Assembly (NCBI GenBank): GCA_026387165.1
Contig: JAPLMG010000088.1
Span: 1 to 13,912 of the forward strand
Direction of reading: 5' to 3'
Source of the DNA: Candidatus Omnitrophota bacterium
Lineage (GTDB): Bacteria > Omnitrophota > Gorgyraeia > 2-01-FULL-45-10
Length of the DNA: 13,912 nt
Under the pieces are notes generated by a model. The model saw only the letters and a list, made by a program, of their open reading frames with translations. It did no database searches and was not told the DNA's origin. The translations under genes were made by a program, and so were the position numbers. Positions 1 through 8,900 of the stretch are shown here, one piece after another (position 1 is the stretch's first letter; the number at the start of each line of letters is the position of its first letter).

Positions 1-2
1 CT

Positions 3-1721
3 GTCAAGGCGATCGTGCCGCCCGCCCCAGCCGCCCTACTTCGCCAACAGACTGAAGCTACGGGGGGCTCCCTACTTCGCCAACAAACCGAAACAACAAT
101 GGGCTTCGTAGGGCAAGTCGTAGGGCAAGCGCCGGCGGAACCGGCAAACCAAAACGGAAAAACAGAACCGTCCCCATTATCCTCATTATCCTTCAGTGGC
201 ATAGGCGGGAAACAGGATGTGCATGATATGGGAAAAGAGGAACTGGCCCAAGCGGTTAAATATCTTGCCAAAAGAACTGGCGATGCGCCTTCGGCGGATA
301 CAGACGCGGCGGCTGTGGAAGGAGAGATAAAGAAGGCTGAAGATTTTTCCCAGGTGAAGGCATTAAGCGGCCGGGCTGTCTCCATCCCGGTCATGGTGTG
401 CGAAAAGCATGATGCCGCTGTGACATGGATAGAAGGCCTGAAGTCCCGGGGGATCATCGATCCGGGCGTAACACTTATTAATTTCGACACACACCCCGAT
501 GCTATAGAAGAAGTCATGGCCGATGAGCTTCATGAAGGCAGCTGGGTCAGATGGCTCAAGGCGAAAAATATACTGAATGGCAGGTTTGTATGGGTCAAGA
601 ATCCGATAAGCACGCCGCTGCAAAGGGCGCGGCCGGAGGAGGTCCGGTATTGTTATGGCGACGATGTTTACGATTCATTGAGCCTACTGACCGGACGGGT
701 ATCAGGGCCGGCTGTTATAAGCATAGACTACGATTATATAGCGCCGAGAGAGGGCGCTCTCGTTTCAACATCGGAGATAGAAGAGCGGGTCAAGGAAGTA
801 GTCGATACGCTTATTTCGAACGGTATCAGGCCTATCGCGATAAATTTCACATATTCAAGACATATGCTTGTTGATAATGACAATTTTGCGTATGAGTTTA
901 CGCATAACGTGGACAAGATAACAAAGGCCTTCATGGATTCTTTCGCGGCAAAAGAGTTTAAGTTCATGAAGGCCGCATCTGAAGCATCTGAAAGGGGGTC
1001 TGAAGAAGGCAGTTCGGAAAGCGCCGCCCCGGCAGACAGGCCGGCGGATACAGCCGAGAAAAAATTTAAAGAATTGGTAGAAGAGTTTTATGGGCGCGGG
1101 CAGTTTAAAGAACTGTTTACGCCCGGCGCGCAAGGCGTTATAGAAACATTATCCGATATCTTAAGTCAGTCTCCGGACGAGGTCCTTTTTAAAGCAAGGC
1201 AGCTGATAGATATTATGAAACGTATTCAAAGGCACAGATTTATGGGGTTGGATGAGACCCACGCATGGAAAGCATATTGTGTAGGCATGCCCGATCCCAT
1301 CGGCAGCGGCCAGACGATCTCCGCAGAAGATATAATATTTTTTATGACGCTTCTCCTCAACCCTCAGAGGAACGACACGGTCTTAGAGATAGGCACGGGA
1401 AGCGGAAGGCAGGCAGCGGTATTATCGGCTTTGTGCAAAGAAGTGCACACTATTGAACGCATGAAAACATTATACGATTTTGGAGCAAAAAATCTAACGG
1501 GATTTAAGAATGTCCATACATATTTTGGGGATGGCATAGAAGGGATACCTGTTGCGGCCGGAGTCAGGCAATTCGACAAGATCATGATCACAGCCGCAAT
1601 TGACGACGAGGCATTAAAGAAAGCAGCTCTATATTTACGGGAGGGCGGCCTTCTGGTAGCACCTTTCAGAATTCCCGGCCATGAACATCACGATAGGCGG
1701 GATCATACAGAAAAAGGCTAA
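3..1721 (+). CDS. Arginase-fold (UPF0489-like) plus isoaspartate methyltransferase-like fusion; 5'-partial, probably part of a giant gene
   Basis: The frame is open to the left edge, so the GTG at 15 is only the first possible start and the protein probably begins upstream. Residue numbers count from that GTG. Residues 1-115 are a low-complexity linker with a duplicated LLRQQTE motif. Residues about 120-320 resemble the UPF0489/arginase fold: H132 in EKHD, the DTHPD motif (D158, H160, D162) and the SIDYD motif (D238, D240) match the six metal ligands of the ureohydrolase family. A charged spacer follows to about residue 345. Residues about 350-555 resemble protein-L-isoaspartate O-methyltransferase: PIGSGQTIS at 428-436, the SAM-binding loop LEIGTGSG at 457-464, then GDG, FDKIMITAA and LLVAP. 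The frame stops just after this strand, so the usual methyltransferase C-terminus is missing. The last residues (GHEHHDRRDHTEKG) look out of frame, and the next ORF overlaps by 41 nt. Domain assignments come from motif recognition. The substrate is unknown. Confidence 0.7.
   Translation, partial: VKAIVPPAPAALLRQQTEATGGSLLRQQTETTMGFVGQVVGQAPAEPANQNGKTEPSPLSSLSFSGIGGKQDVHDMGKEELAQAVKYLAKRTGDAPSADTDAAAVEGEIKKAEDFSQVKALSGRAVSIPVMVCEKHDAAVTWIEGLKSRGIIDPGVTLINFDTHPDAIEEVMADELHEGSWVRWLKAKNILNGRFVWVKNPISTPLQRARPEEVRYCYGDDVYDSLSLLTGRVSGPAVISIDYDYIAPREGALVSTSEIEERVKEVVDTLISNGIRPIAINFTYSRHMLVDNDNFAYEFTHNVDKITKAFMDSFAAKEFKFMKAASEASERGSEEGSSESAAPADRPADTAEKKFKELVEEFYGRGQFKELFTPGAQGVIETLSDILSQSPDEVLFKARQLIDIMKRIQRHRFMGLDETHAWKAYCVGMPDPIGSGQTISAEDIIFFMTLLLNPQRNDTVLEIGTGSGRQAAVLSALCKEVHTIERMKTLYDFGAKNLTGFKNVHTYFGDGIEGIPVAAGVRQFDKIMITAAIDDEALKKAALYLREGGLLVAPFRIPGHEHHDRRDHTEKG
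34..129 (+). repeat. Short tandem-type direct repeats in the first linker
   Basis: Copies at 34-56 and 70-92 (CCCTACTTCGCCAACA then RACYGAA) differ at two positions and are 36 bp apart, a multiple of 3. They encode the LLRQQTE duplication. CGTAGGGCAAG is then repeated exactly at 107-117 and 119-129. This looks like a dispersed noncoding repeat captured into coding sequence. Confidence 0.75.
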
Positions 1722-4700
1722 TGGACCTGACGGGGCTTCCGTCATTATCGATCCCGATGATATAGCGCAGGCTTGCGCAGATTCCGGTGTCAGCGTAGGA
1801 CGCAATGCCGTGTCATTTATACTGGAAGAATTGACAAAAGGCGAGAGGCCGCTGGTGCGAGTGCTGGAGAACGGACAATACCAGGTTATACCAAAAACTT
1901 TGGACGGAGAAAAGAGCGGGTCTTTTCGAGATAAATACGGAATAAGCGCTGAAATGGCCGATAAATGGGCAGGGTTGTTAGACCGTGAGGTGGAGAGCGT
2001 AAGGCAAGGGGAGAGCCCCTCTTTCCCGTCTTCATTCGCGCTGTCGCGGATCATGGGAAGCGTTATAAAACAGATGCCCAAAGGATATTGCCTGGGCGGA
2101 TTCGGGTTTAATATTACAGAACCGAATATATCAAAGAGACAATTTAGAATGCCTGCGGCAGGGGTACCGCAAGCTATTGTGGAAACGAACTTCTTAAGAA
2201 TACGGTCAAAAAGGGTTAAGAGATATGACGCTGACGGCATCTTTACGGCAGCGGATGCGGTCGTGCCTTTTTACGGAGATTTTTACAAGCCGGATGGCAG
2301 CCGGGTATCCGATGAAGAACTTGCCGGAATAGGCCTTGAATGGGTGAAAGACGGCAATGGCAACAGAATAACATATCCTTTCTTCGCTACAAAATTTCTG
2401 CCTTCGAGGATACTTACTTTGCCCGCTCTTGGAGAATCATTAACTGTTGTTCTTGATAACGGGAAGATGCATATGATCACTACCATCGAAGAGTTCGAAG
2501 ATTTTATATCCAGCAGGTTCGGAAAAGAGCCTCTCGCCGGGATACGCCGGGGCGCTGAGAGACAGGTGGAAGATGCTCTTTCCAAAAAATATTCCCCGTC
2601 AAGTTATATTTATCAGGAGTCGCTGCGACGGGCATATTTCATTTTGATGAAATCATTTTTGCAGAAGAAAAACATTAAAACCGCCAGGATGAATATAGCC
2701 GCTATACGCTATAAAGGTTTTGGCGCAGATTATGTATGCCAAATAGCCGATGGGGAAGATTTAGCGTTAAATGGCCTGCCCGGTTCGCAGGAATTCCGAA
2801 ACCGATGGGGAAGTCCGGATGCCAAAAAAATGGGCTTTGAAATTGTTTCAGATAATAAGTTTGAAGGTAAGAGCGGCATATTCCTGACGCCTTATCAGCA
2901 AAGCAACATAGCGATAGGCGGAGCAAGCAAAGAAGAGGTGACCGCTAAAGAAAGGGATAGATTGCTTATTGATAACGGCGCCCTTCTTTCGGTTATCACG
3001 ATAGATACGGTAGAGATCGCCGACAGGCAGCAACTCGACAGGATAGGCGCGGCAGCCGGCTTGAAGGAGCTTACCGGTTCAATAAGCGTAGTGATAGACG
3101 ATACGAGAAGCCTGAGCGACATCATTATGGGTGGTACCATTATGTATAACAACTTTCTGGAAGAGATCGATCGGGATACCGTCAAAGCAAAAGACGCTCA
3201 TATGACCATTTTCTGCAGTACCCTTGCGCAGAATATCGCGGCCTGCCTGAAATCAGGGCTTACTATACCGGCCGGCGATGTCGGCCTTTCTTCTTCGACC
3301 GGTTTTGTAAGAAATGTAAGCCCGTGGGGATTTATACGCGATACAGGTGACCTTGTGGATATCATTGGGCTCGAAGACGCGTCGCTCATTATAAGATCGG
3401 CGTTATACGGCGGTATAACATTGGCGAATAAGTGGGGAATGAGTAAAAAAGATTTTATGGGCAGTAATTACTTTGGAATACTCACAAAAAGAATGATCCG
3501 GGGTCTGGGCAGCGATAAGCAGAGATCGGAAGCCGCCTTTAGAAATATAGATACGTTCATAAAAATTGCAAAGACGGCAAAGGAGGGGGCAGAGCTGGAT
3601 TTCGCTTTAGACAGGATCATATCTATTATCTCAGGGTACTGGGCTGACGTATCAAAAAGAGAGTTTTCCCATGGTCAGGCATCGCCACACGCGTCCGCCA
3701 TTGACCTGCCCGCCGAACAACCGCCCGCCGCCGATTCAAGCGCGGCGCAGGATGAAGAGATCGCTTCGTCCTTCGACAAAAGCTCAGGACGAAGTCCCGA
3801 GCAATGTCGAGGGGCTTCGTCGCCTTCGGCTCCTCGCAATGACGGGAGTGAGGCGCGGCCTCAACCTGACAAACCTGCGATGGCCCCGGAATCGGCGGTA
3901 TCGGTGGATACGGAGTCAATAGGCGATTTAAGGACTTTAGCATCAATGAACGCGTCGCCACAAATTATAATTGACCTAGACGGATCGAATATAAGATCTG
4001 GCGGCGGTTTGGCGCTGCTCGAAGCCGCCAGAAGAATCTTGGTCAGTCCGGCCGCGCGTGAGACGATGGCAGGGATAATGAAAGCATACTCTGAAAGATA
4101 TCCGGATGACAGGTTTTCTGAAGAACGTTTTAATGAGATTATCCGCAGCGTAGACGCACCCAGGGCGCCGGAAAGTGCTTTGGATTTATTACCCGAGCAG
4201 CAGGATCTGGCAAAAAGCGGAAAACCTTTAGAATTCACCGAAGGCATTCTCTACCATGGGATGAACGGCCTGGACGAATTTATCCTGAGCAACATGCTTT
4301 CGGGAGAGATCCTTTTAGGGAGAGGGCCTTATTATGAAGCCCTCTATGCGTTTCATAAAGAAGACGCAAATCATCCGGCCATACTTCTTTTTTCTACGAA
4401 TTTATTCAACCGATTGGCCAGAGAAGGGATGGCTGAATTACGTATACCGGGGAAAATAGACCCATATCCAGCGATAACTTCACCGGTCTCCCTTGATGCG
4501 GTGCTCGAAATATGGATAGATGAGGATGCGGGCGAAAGATATAGAAATATTATGGCAAATCCGTCATCGGAGACGGAAGTAGCGTTAAAGCCAATGCTCG
4601 AAGGGCTTTTTGCCTCCGGCAAGATCAAGATCATTCCCGGATTCAGGCGGGCAGCCGAGAAAATCTATAAAGATCAACAGAACGCGATAGCGCGGTATAT

Positions 4701-5976
4701 GATGGAGCGCGATCTATTCGCCATGATACCCGCGTTTAAGGTCGCCGCCAGCCCGGCCGCGGAGTCCTTCGGCCCCGCTCAGGACACCGTCCCGAGCGTT
4801 AGTCGAGGGACGGCGCAGGATGGAAAGATTGCTTCGTCCCGCCTCGCCGTGCAATCCAATCGTGGCGGGACTCACAATGACGGGAGTGAGGCGCAGGCTC
4901 GCAATGACGAAGTTGTGACGCGGCCTCAACCTGATAAACCTGCGATGGCCCCGGAATCTGTGAATAAGGCAGCAACCCTAATCCAATCACTGCTTGATGA
5001 GATGCCGGCAGATATCAAAATTGATGAGGGGGCTTCCAGGATCCAAAATCATCCGCAGTGGTCAGAGATACGAAATTACTTAAACAGTTGTGAAAACCTG
5101 ATTACTTTAACCGGAAACGCTCTTTGGGCTCTACCGGTTATTGTTGAAACGCGGGCAAGTCCTATGGATTTGGATAAAAGAGCCGCAATGATCTTGGCCG
5201 ATAGTCATTTGACGTATATATTCAATAATTTAGGGCATCAAATTCGATATAAATGGCTATTACCAAGAGCTGTCCTTGCTTCAGAAGATGTTCATCAAGC
5301 TGTAAAAGATTTTATGAAAAAACCAAATGGCCGCGAAGTCTTAATGAAGAAGCGCGAAGGACAGGCAATCGCGATATTTCTTGCCGCTCGCAGGACGCGG
5401 GAAGCCGCGATCTCTTTCATGGCCGCAATGAATCCTGCCGAAGTCCATGGTTATAAAGGAAAAAAGAAGCTATGGCTTCTTAGTGAAGAATCGGTAATGC
5501 TCAGCGCATTCTGGTATTATCTTGCTCCTGTATATGATGAATTGAGAAAGCTTGATTATAGTTCTCAAGAAGCAGGAGAAAGGCTGGTTTATCTTTGCGA
5601 ACATTTTGAAGAGATCTATGGGAAACTTCATATATTCGAATATGCTTATGGGTGGGAAGATTGGTTATGGGAGCATGATTCTACTTTAAAGGATTGCATA
5701 GAAAAAGACAAGCTTGAGGGAATAATTCGCGAAATCACAGCAAATACACAGCCGCCCGCCGCGAGCCCGGATGCGGGAGACTCCAGAATGACACAAAATG
5801 AACAGCCCCTTGTTGTCCAAGGGGCTGCAAAAGATAAATCTGCTGACACGCCGGATAAACTATCGGGTGTGCTTGGGGTGGCGCGGGATAGTGAGAAACC
5901 CGATAATCAGAACAAAGATAGTGATCGTGCCGCCCGCCGCCGGCGGCGGCGAGGCTTCACCCGCCGGCACAGATGA
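1681..5976 (+). CDS. Giant multidomain protein of unknown function, central part; possible ART-like segment
   Basis: This frame encodes 1431 residues. No Shine-Dalgarno sequence precedes ATG 1681, and the frame has a TAG at 1657-1659, so it more likely continues the upstream methyltransferase frame than starts a new gene. Residues 1-70 (IIQKK, VIIDPDD, then helices and a short hairpin) could complete the methyltransferase domain and pass into a winged-helix-like segment. Residues about 70-660 form a large globular region I do not recognise. Residues 661-740 are a repeat-derived linker ending KPAMAPES. Residues about 850-1000 begin with LYHG (Y858, H859, G860), and the strand pattern weakly suggests an ADP-ribosyltransferase fold; this is a guess. 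Residues 1021-1093 are a second linker with the same KPAMAPES ending. Residues 1095-1355 are helical, Trp/Tyr-rich and unrecognised. The tail is another linker ending in an Arg-rich run that looks like out-of-frame reading of a GC-rich tract. I see no signal peptide or membrane segment. Confidence 0.7.
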   Translation: MNITIGGIIQKKANGPDGASVIIDPDDIAQACADSGVSVGRNAVSFILEELTKGERPLVRVLENGQYQVIPKTLDGEKSGSFRDKYGISAEMADKWAGLLDREVESVRQGESPSFPSSFALSRIMGSVIKQMPKGYCLGGFGFNITEPNISKRQFRMPAAGVPQAIVETNFLRIRSKRVKRYDADGIFTAADAVVPFYGDFYKPDGSRVSDEELAGIGLEWVKDGNGNRITYPFFATKFLPSRILTLPALGESLTVVLDNGKMHMITTIEEFEDFISSRFGKEPLAGIRRGAERQVEDALSKKYSPSSYIYQESLRRAYFILMKSFLQKKNIKTARMNIAAIRYKGFGADYVCQIADGEDLALNGLPGSQEFRNRWGSPDAKKMGFEIVSDNKFEGKSGIFLTPYQQSNIAIGGASKEEVTAKERDRLLIDNGALLSVITIDTVEIADRQQLDRIGAAAGLKELTGSISVVIDDTRSLSDIIMGGTIMYNNFLEEIDRDTVKAKDAHMTIFCSTLAQNIAACLKSGLTIPAGDVGLSSSTGFVRNVSPWGFIRDTGDLVDIIGLEDASLIIRSALYGGITLANKWGMSKKDFMGSNYFGILTKRMIRGLGSDKQRSEAAFRNIDTFIKIAKTAKEGAELDFALDRIISIISGYWADVSKREFSHGQASPHASAIDLPAEQPPAADSSAAQDEEIASSFDKSSGRSPEQCRGASSPSAPRNDGSEARPQPDKPAMAPESAVSVDTESIGDLRTLASMNASPQIIIDLDGSNIRSGGGLALLEAARRILVSPAARETMAGIMKAYSERYPDDRFSEERFNEIIRSVDAPRAPESALDLLPEQQDLAKSGKPLEFTEGILYHGMNGLDEFILSNMLSGEILLGRGPYYEALYAFHKEDANHPAILLFSTNLFNRLAREGMAELRIPGKIDPYPAITSPVSLDAVLEIWIDEDAGERYRNIMANPSSETEVALKPMLEGLFASGKIKIIPGFRRAAEKIYKDQQNAIARYMMERDLFAMIPAFKVAASPAAESFGPAQDTVPSVSRGTAQDGKIASSRLAVQSNRGGTHNDGSEAQARNDEVVTRPQPDKPAMAPESVNKAATLIQSLLDEMPADIKIDEGASRIQNHPQWSEIRNYLNSCENLITLTGNALWALPVIVETRASPMDLDKRAAMILADSHLTYIFNNLGHQIRYKWLLPRAVLASEDVHQAVKDFMKKPNGREVLMKKREGQAIAIFLAARRTREAAISFMAAMNPAEVHGYKGKKKLWLLSEESVMLSAFWYYLAPVYDELRKLDYSSQEAGERLVYLCEHFEEIYGKLHIFEYAYGWEDWLWEHDSTLKDCIEKDKLEGIIREITANTQPPAASPDAGDSRMTQNEQPLVVQGAAKDKSADTPDKLSGVLGVARDSEKPDNQNKDSDRAARRRRRRGFTRRHR
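3757..3893. repeat. Repeat-derived linker 1 inside the giant ORF
   Basis: This segment contains a perfect inverted pair CTTCGTCCT (3764-3772) and AGGACGAAG (3786-3794), then GCTTCGTCGCC...CTCGCAATGACGGG of the dispersed-repeat type. CAATGACGGGAGTGAGGCGC (3837-3856) recurs exactly at 4875-4894, and the 39-bp block 3855-3893 recurs at 4920-4958 with one mismatch. It is read in frame as a Ser/Pro/Arg-rich linker ending KPAMAPES. Confidence 0.8.
4764..4958. repeat. Repeat-derived linker 2 inside the giant ORF
   Basis: Several palindromic pieces are stacked here: CCGTCCC/GGGACGG around 4787-4812, GTCCCGCC (4836-4843) with GGCGGGAC (4864-4871), AGATTGCTTCGTC, and two CAATGACG ends at 4875 and 4902. 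The block 4920-4958 is a near-identical copy of 3855-3893. It is read as an in-frame linker ending KPAMAPES. Confidence 0.8.
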
Positions 5977-8900
5977 GCCAGCAACAGGCGCCGTCGAGGC
6001 TGCGCCCGCCTCCGGAAACGGCGAGGTCGCGCCCGCCGGCGCAGAGGAGCATATAGGTGTGGCCGTTAAGACAAGCGAACCGGGATCGACGCCGGGAGTC
6101 GATGATGAATATTTAAAAGACCCTGCGGCCGCGAGCTTATACATAACGCGGGGCCTAAAGTCTGATGCAGAAAAGGCCGTCGCCCTCCGGGACTGGGTGG
6201 CTGATAACATAAATTATGCCATCGGACACGGCGCTTATTGGGATGCATCCGAGGTCGAGACATTAAAGACGCGCCGCGGCATGTGTTACAACGCCGCCAG
6301 GCTCTTCATCGCAATGGCGCGCGCCGCGGGCCTTAGGGCGCGCTACGGCGTTGTCATGGTCAAGAAAGACGCATACGGATTAATGCCTGCCTTAGTATTG
6401 TTCCGGATGGAAGAAACATCCGAGCACATCTTCGCCTCGGTCTTTATCGATGGAAATTGGGTCGATTTCGATATCGAGCGTGACAAGGCCCATGATGTGG
6501 CGGATACGCTTCAATATCTGGATGATATTGAGGAGCTTGCCCGCAAAAAGGCGGCTAAGTATTCACGCGATGACCGCGACCGTTTCGATGACGAGCGCGT
6601 TGCTTATTGGGCCTTAAAAGGCATAGCCGGCCCTGTGCCCGTAGGGGGAGTTTTATTCAAGCACATAGCGAACCTCTTACAACAGGCGCCCGACCTTGTG
6701 GACCTTTCAAAATATCCAGGATTAACCGAAGAGAAGCTTGAACAGGAGAGAAAGAAGGTCAGTAGCTTGATAGAAAAGATGGAAGGTATGTATGCTCCTT
6801 TGAGCAAGAGACTAAGAGATAGTCGCGGATCGATGCCGGTTGACGAGATAGGGCCTATAATTAGAGAGATCTTCAGAATAATTATTCAATTATCACCTTC
6901 ATTATCCCATTTAGAAGATCGCCTGAAAAAGCTTAATATTGAGATAGCCGCTCGTAAAAAAGAGGAAAATGGCGGTGAGGCGCGGCCGCCTGCCGGCACC
7001 GCCAGCCATGATGCGGCTGAGCCTTCCGGAAACGACGGGCTGTTTGATTCTTTCGGCGCGGCGACGCACGACGACCCGGCGTTCTCGCAAGGCAATGGGC
7101 CGCATGAGACGGTGACGGCCGAGGACCCGGCGCCCGGAACGGGCGAGGCTCGTCAGAAATCGACACCGGGAGTCGATAAGGGAGCCGTCGTGCCTGTAAA
7201 AACGGACGCGCAATATCAATTCCTTAAGAATAAAAAATACCGCGCTCTGTTGATAAGGGCAATCATATTAATTTTAAAACAAGCGGAAGAAAAAGGAATA
7301 AGAACCGTCTTCGTCTGCGGATTCAGCGCCAAGCCCGCTGCGTTACTTTTCAAGCTGTGCTGGCAGAGGATATATCCGGATAAGCCGGTCCCGAGCTTTA
7401 TATATCTTGAGGAAGCCGGGCAGGCATATAATGAAAAGACGGTAATTTCCACCATAAAAAGTGTGCCCGATCTAAAAAATGTCCTGAGCAATCCCATTCT
7501 GATCTTAGACGATATGCTGGCGTCAGGCTTTACACTTCATAAGACCAAACAAATCCTTAAAAAGAAGTTCAAGGCCCGCAATGTGTATACGGCGGCATTG
7601 TTCGATTTAACCGCGGATTGTTTTGATATATTCGCTGAACCGGACGCGGTTGGCGCGGACTTTGACAGTACTGAAATTCCGGACGAATTAAGCGGTAGCT
7701 GCAGCAACTGGCACCTGGTCAGGAAATGGATAAAGGCCGGGATGTCGGGTGAGCCTTATAATAATTTCGATAAAGTAGAAAAAAAATTTAAACCGACAAA
7801 AGAGCAAATGAGGAAAATATTCGAGGAATATCTTCCTGGCGACATGACGCTGCTTGCTGCTGAAACCGAAAAAATATATTTAAAAGAAAATCCGCGCGAA
7901 AACAGAGCGCGGCAATCCCGAAGAGACGCTCCGGAAAGCGGATCACGCCCCGACTCCGCGCCAGCCGCGGCGCGGGATGTGGCGGCACCGGAAGGACCGT
8001 CCCCAGAATCTGAATCTCCGCGCATTACAAAGCCCGGCGAGATACTATCGGATGATCGCACAGAACCTGACAGGAACCGCCATTACCTTAAGCAGCCGCT
8101 GCCGGATAGTCCCAAACGAGAGGTATCGCAAGATGACACAGCCCGAAAAATATTATCCGAAGGGCCTAACTATACGGCGGTTAATGAAAATGATTACGAG
8201 ATTGCGGATAACCCAGAACATTATCTACAGTGCCCTATAATATTTTGCCGGGCAATAGCGGCATTTAATGTAAAAACCGGAGAGAGAATATTGATATATC
8301 TCTATCCAGATGAATTGGATGAGAATAGATTAATGAAGAGGCTGTTTAAAGGAATCTCCGGACCTAATTGGAGGCTGGCTGTCATAACCAAGGAGAATTC
8401 TAAAGCAAAAGCAGGAGACGGATATTATAGCTACGAAACAATAAGAAATTTCCTAATTAATGAAAACAGGATAAATCCGGAAAACATTACGTGGTTGGAA
8501 GGTGCCCCGGAATTGCAAAAAAGCGACATCGTAAAGATGAAAATCGTGCTTGAGCCGGCCGGGGTAGTAACGCGCAGTCTTGTGCCCGCGGAAACCAGGG
8601 ACTCCACGCATGACACAAATTATGAGCCTTTTGATTTAAGCAAGCCATTCATTAAATCGGCGCACGCCGTTGTTGACACAGATGGGTCTACCGAGAGGGT
8701 CGTTGATACTGCTCCCGTCGTCCCCGAACCACTCGCTCCTTCGGAGCTCGGGTTCAGGGCAAGCCCCGCCGCGGCGCCGGAAAGTACAAATAAGCAGGGC
8801 GGACTATCTGGTATGTTTGGGGCCGCGGGGAACGGCGAAGATACCGATGAGAATAACAAAAATCGTAATACCGATAAAAATGAAAGAGAGGCCGGTCATG

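Noticed and set aside
34..129. CRISPR-like array
   Set aside because: There are only two imperfect copies 36 bp apart in coding frame, with no third unit and no cas genes nearby.
1635..2240. Minus-strand 201-residue ORF
   Set aside because: It overlaps the methyltransferase end and the start of the second giant ORF. It shows no recognisable domain and its composition fits an antisense shadow.
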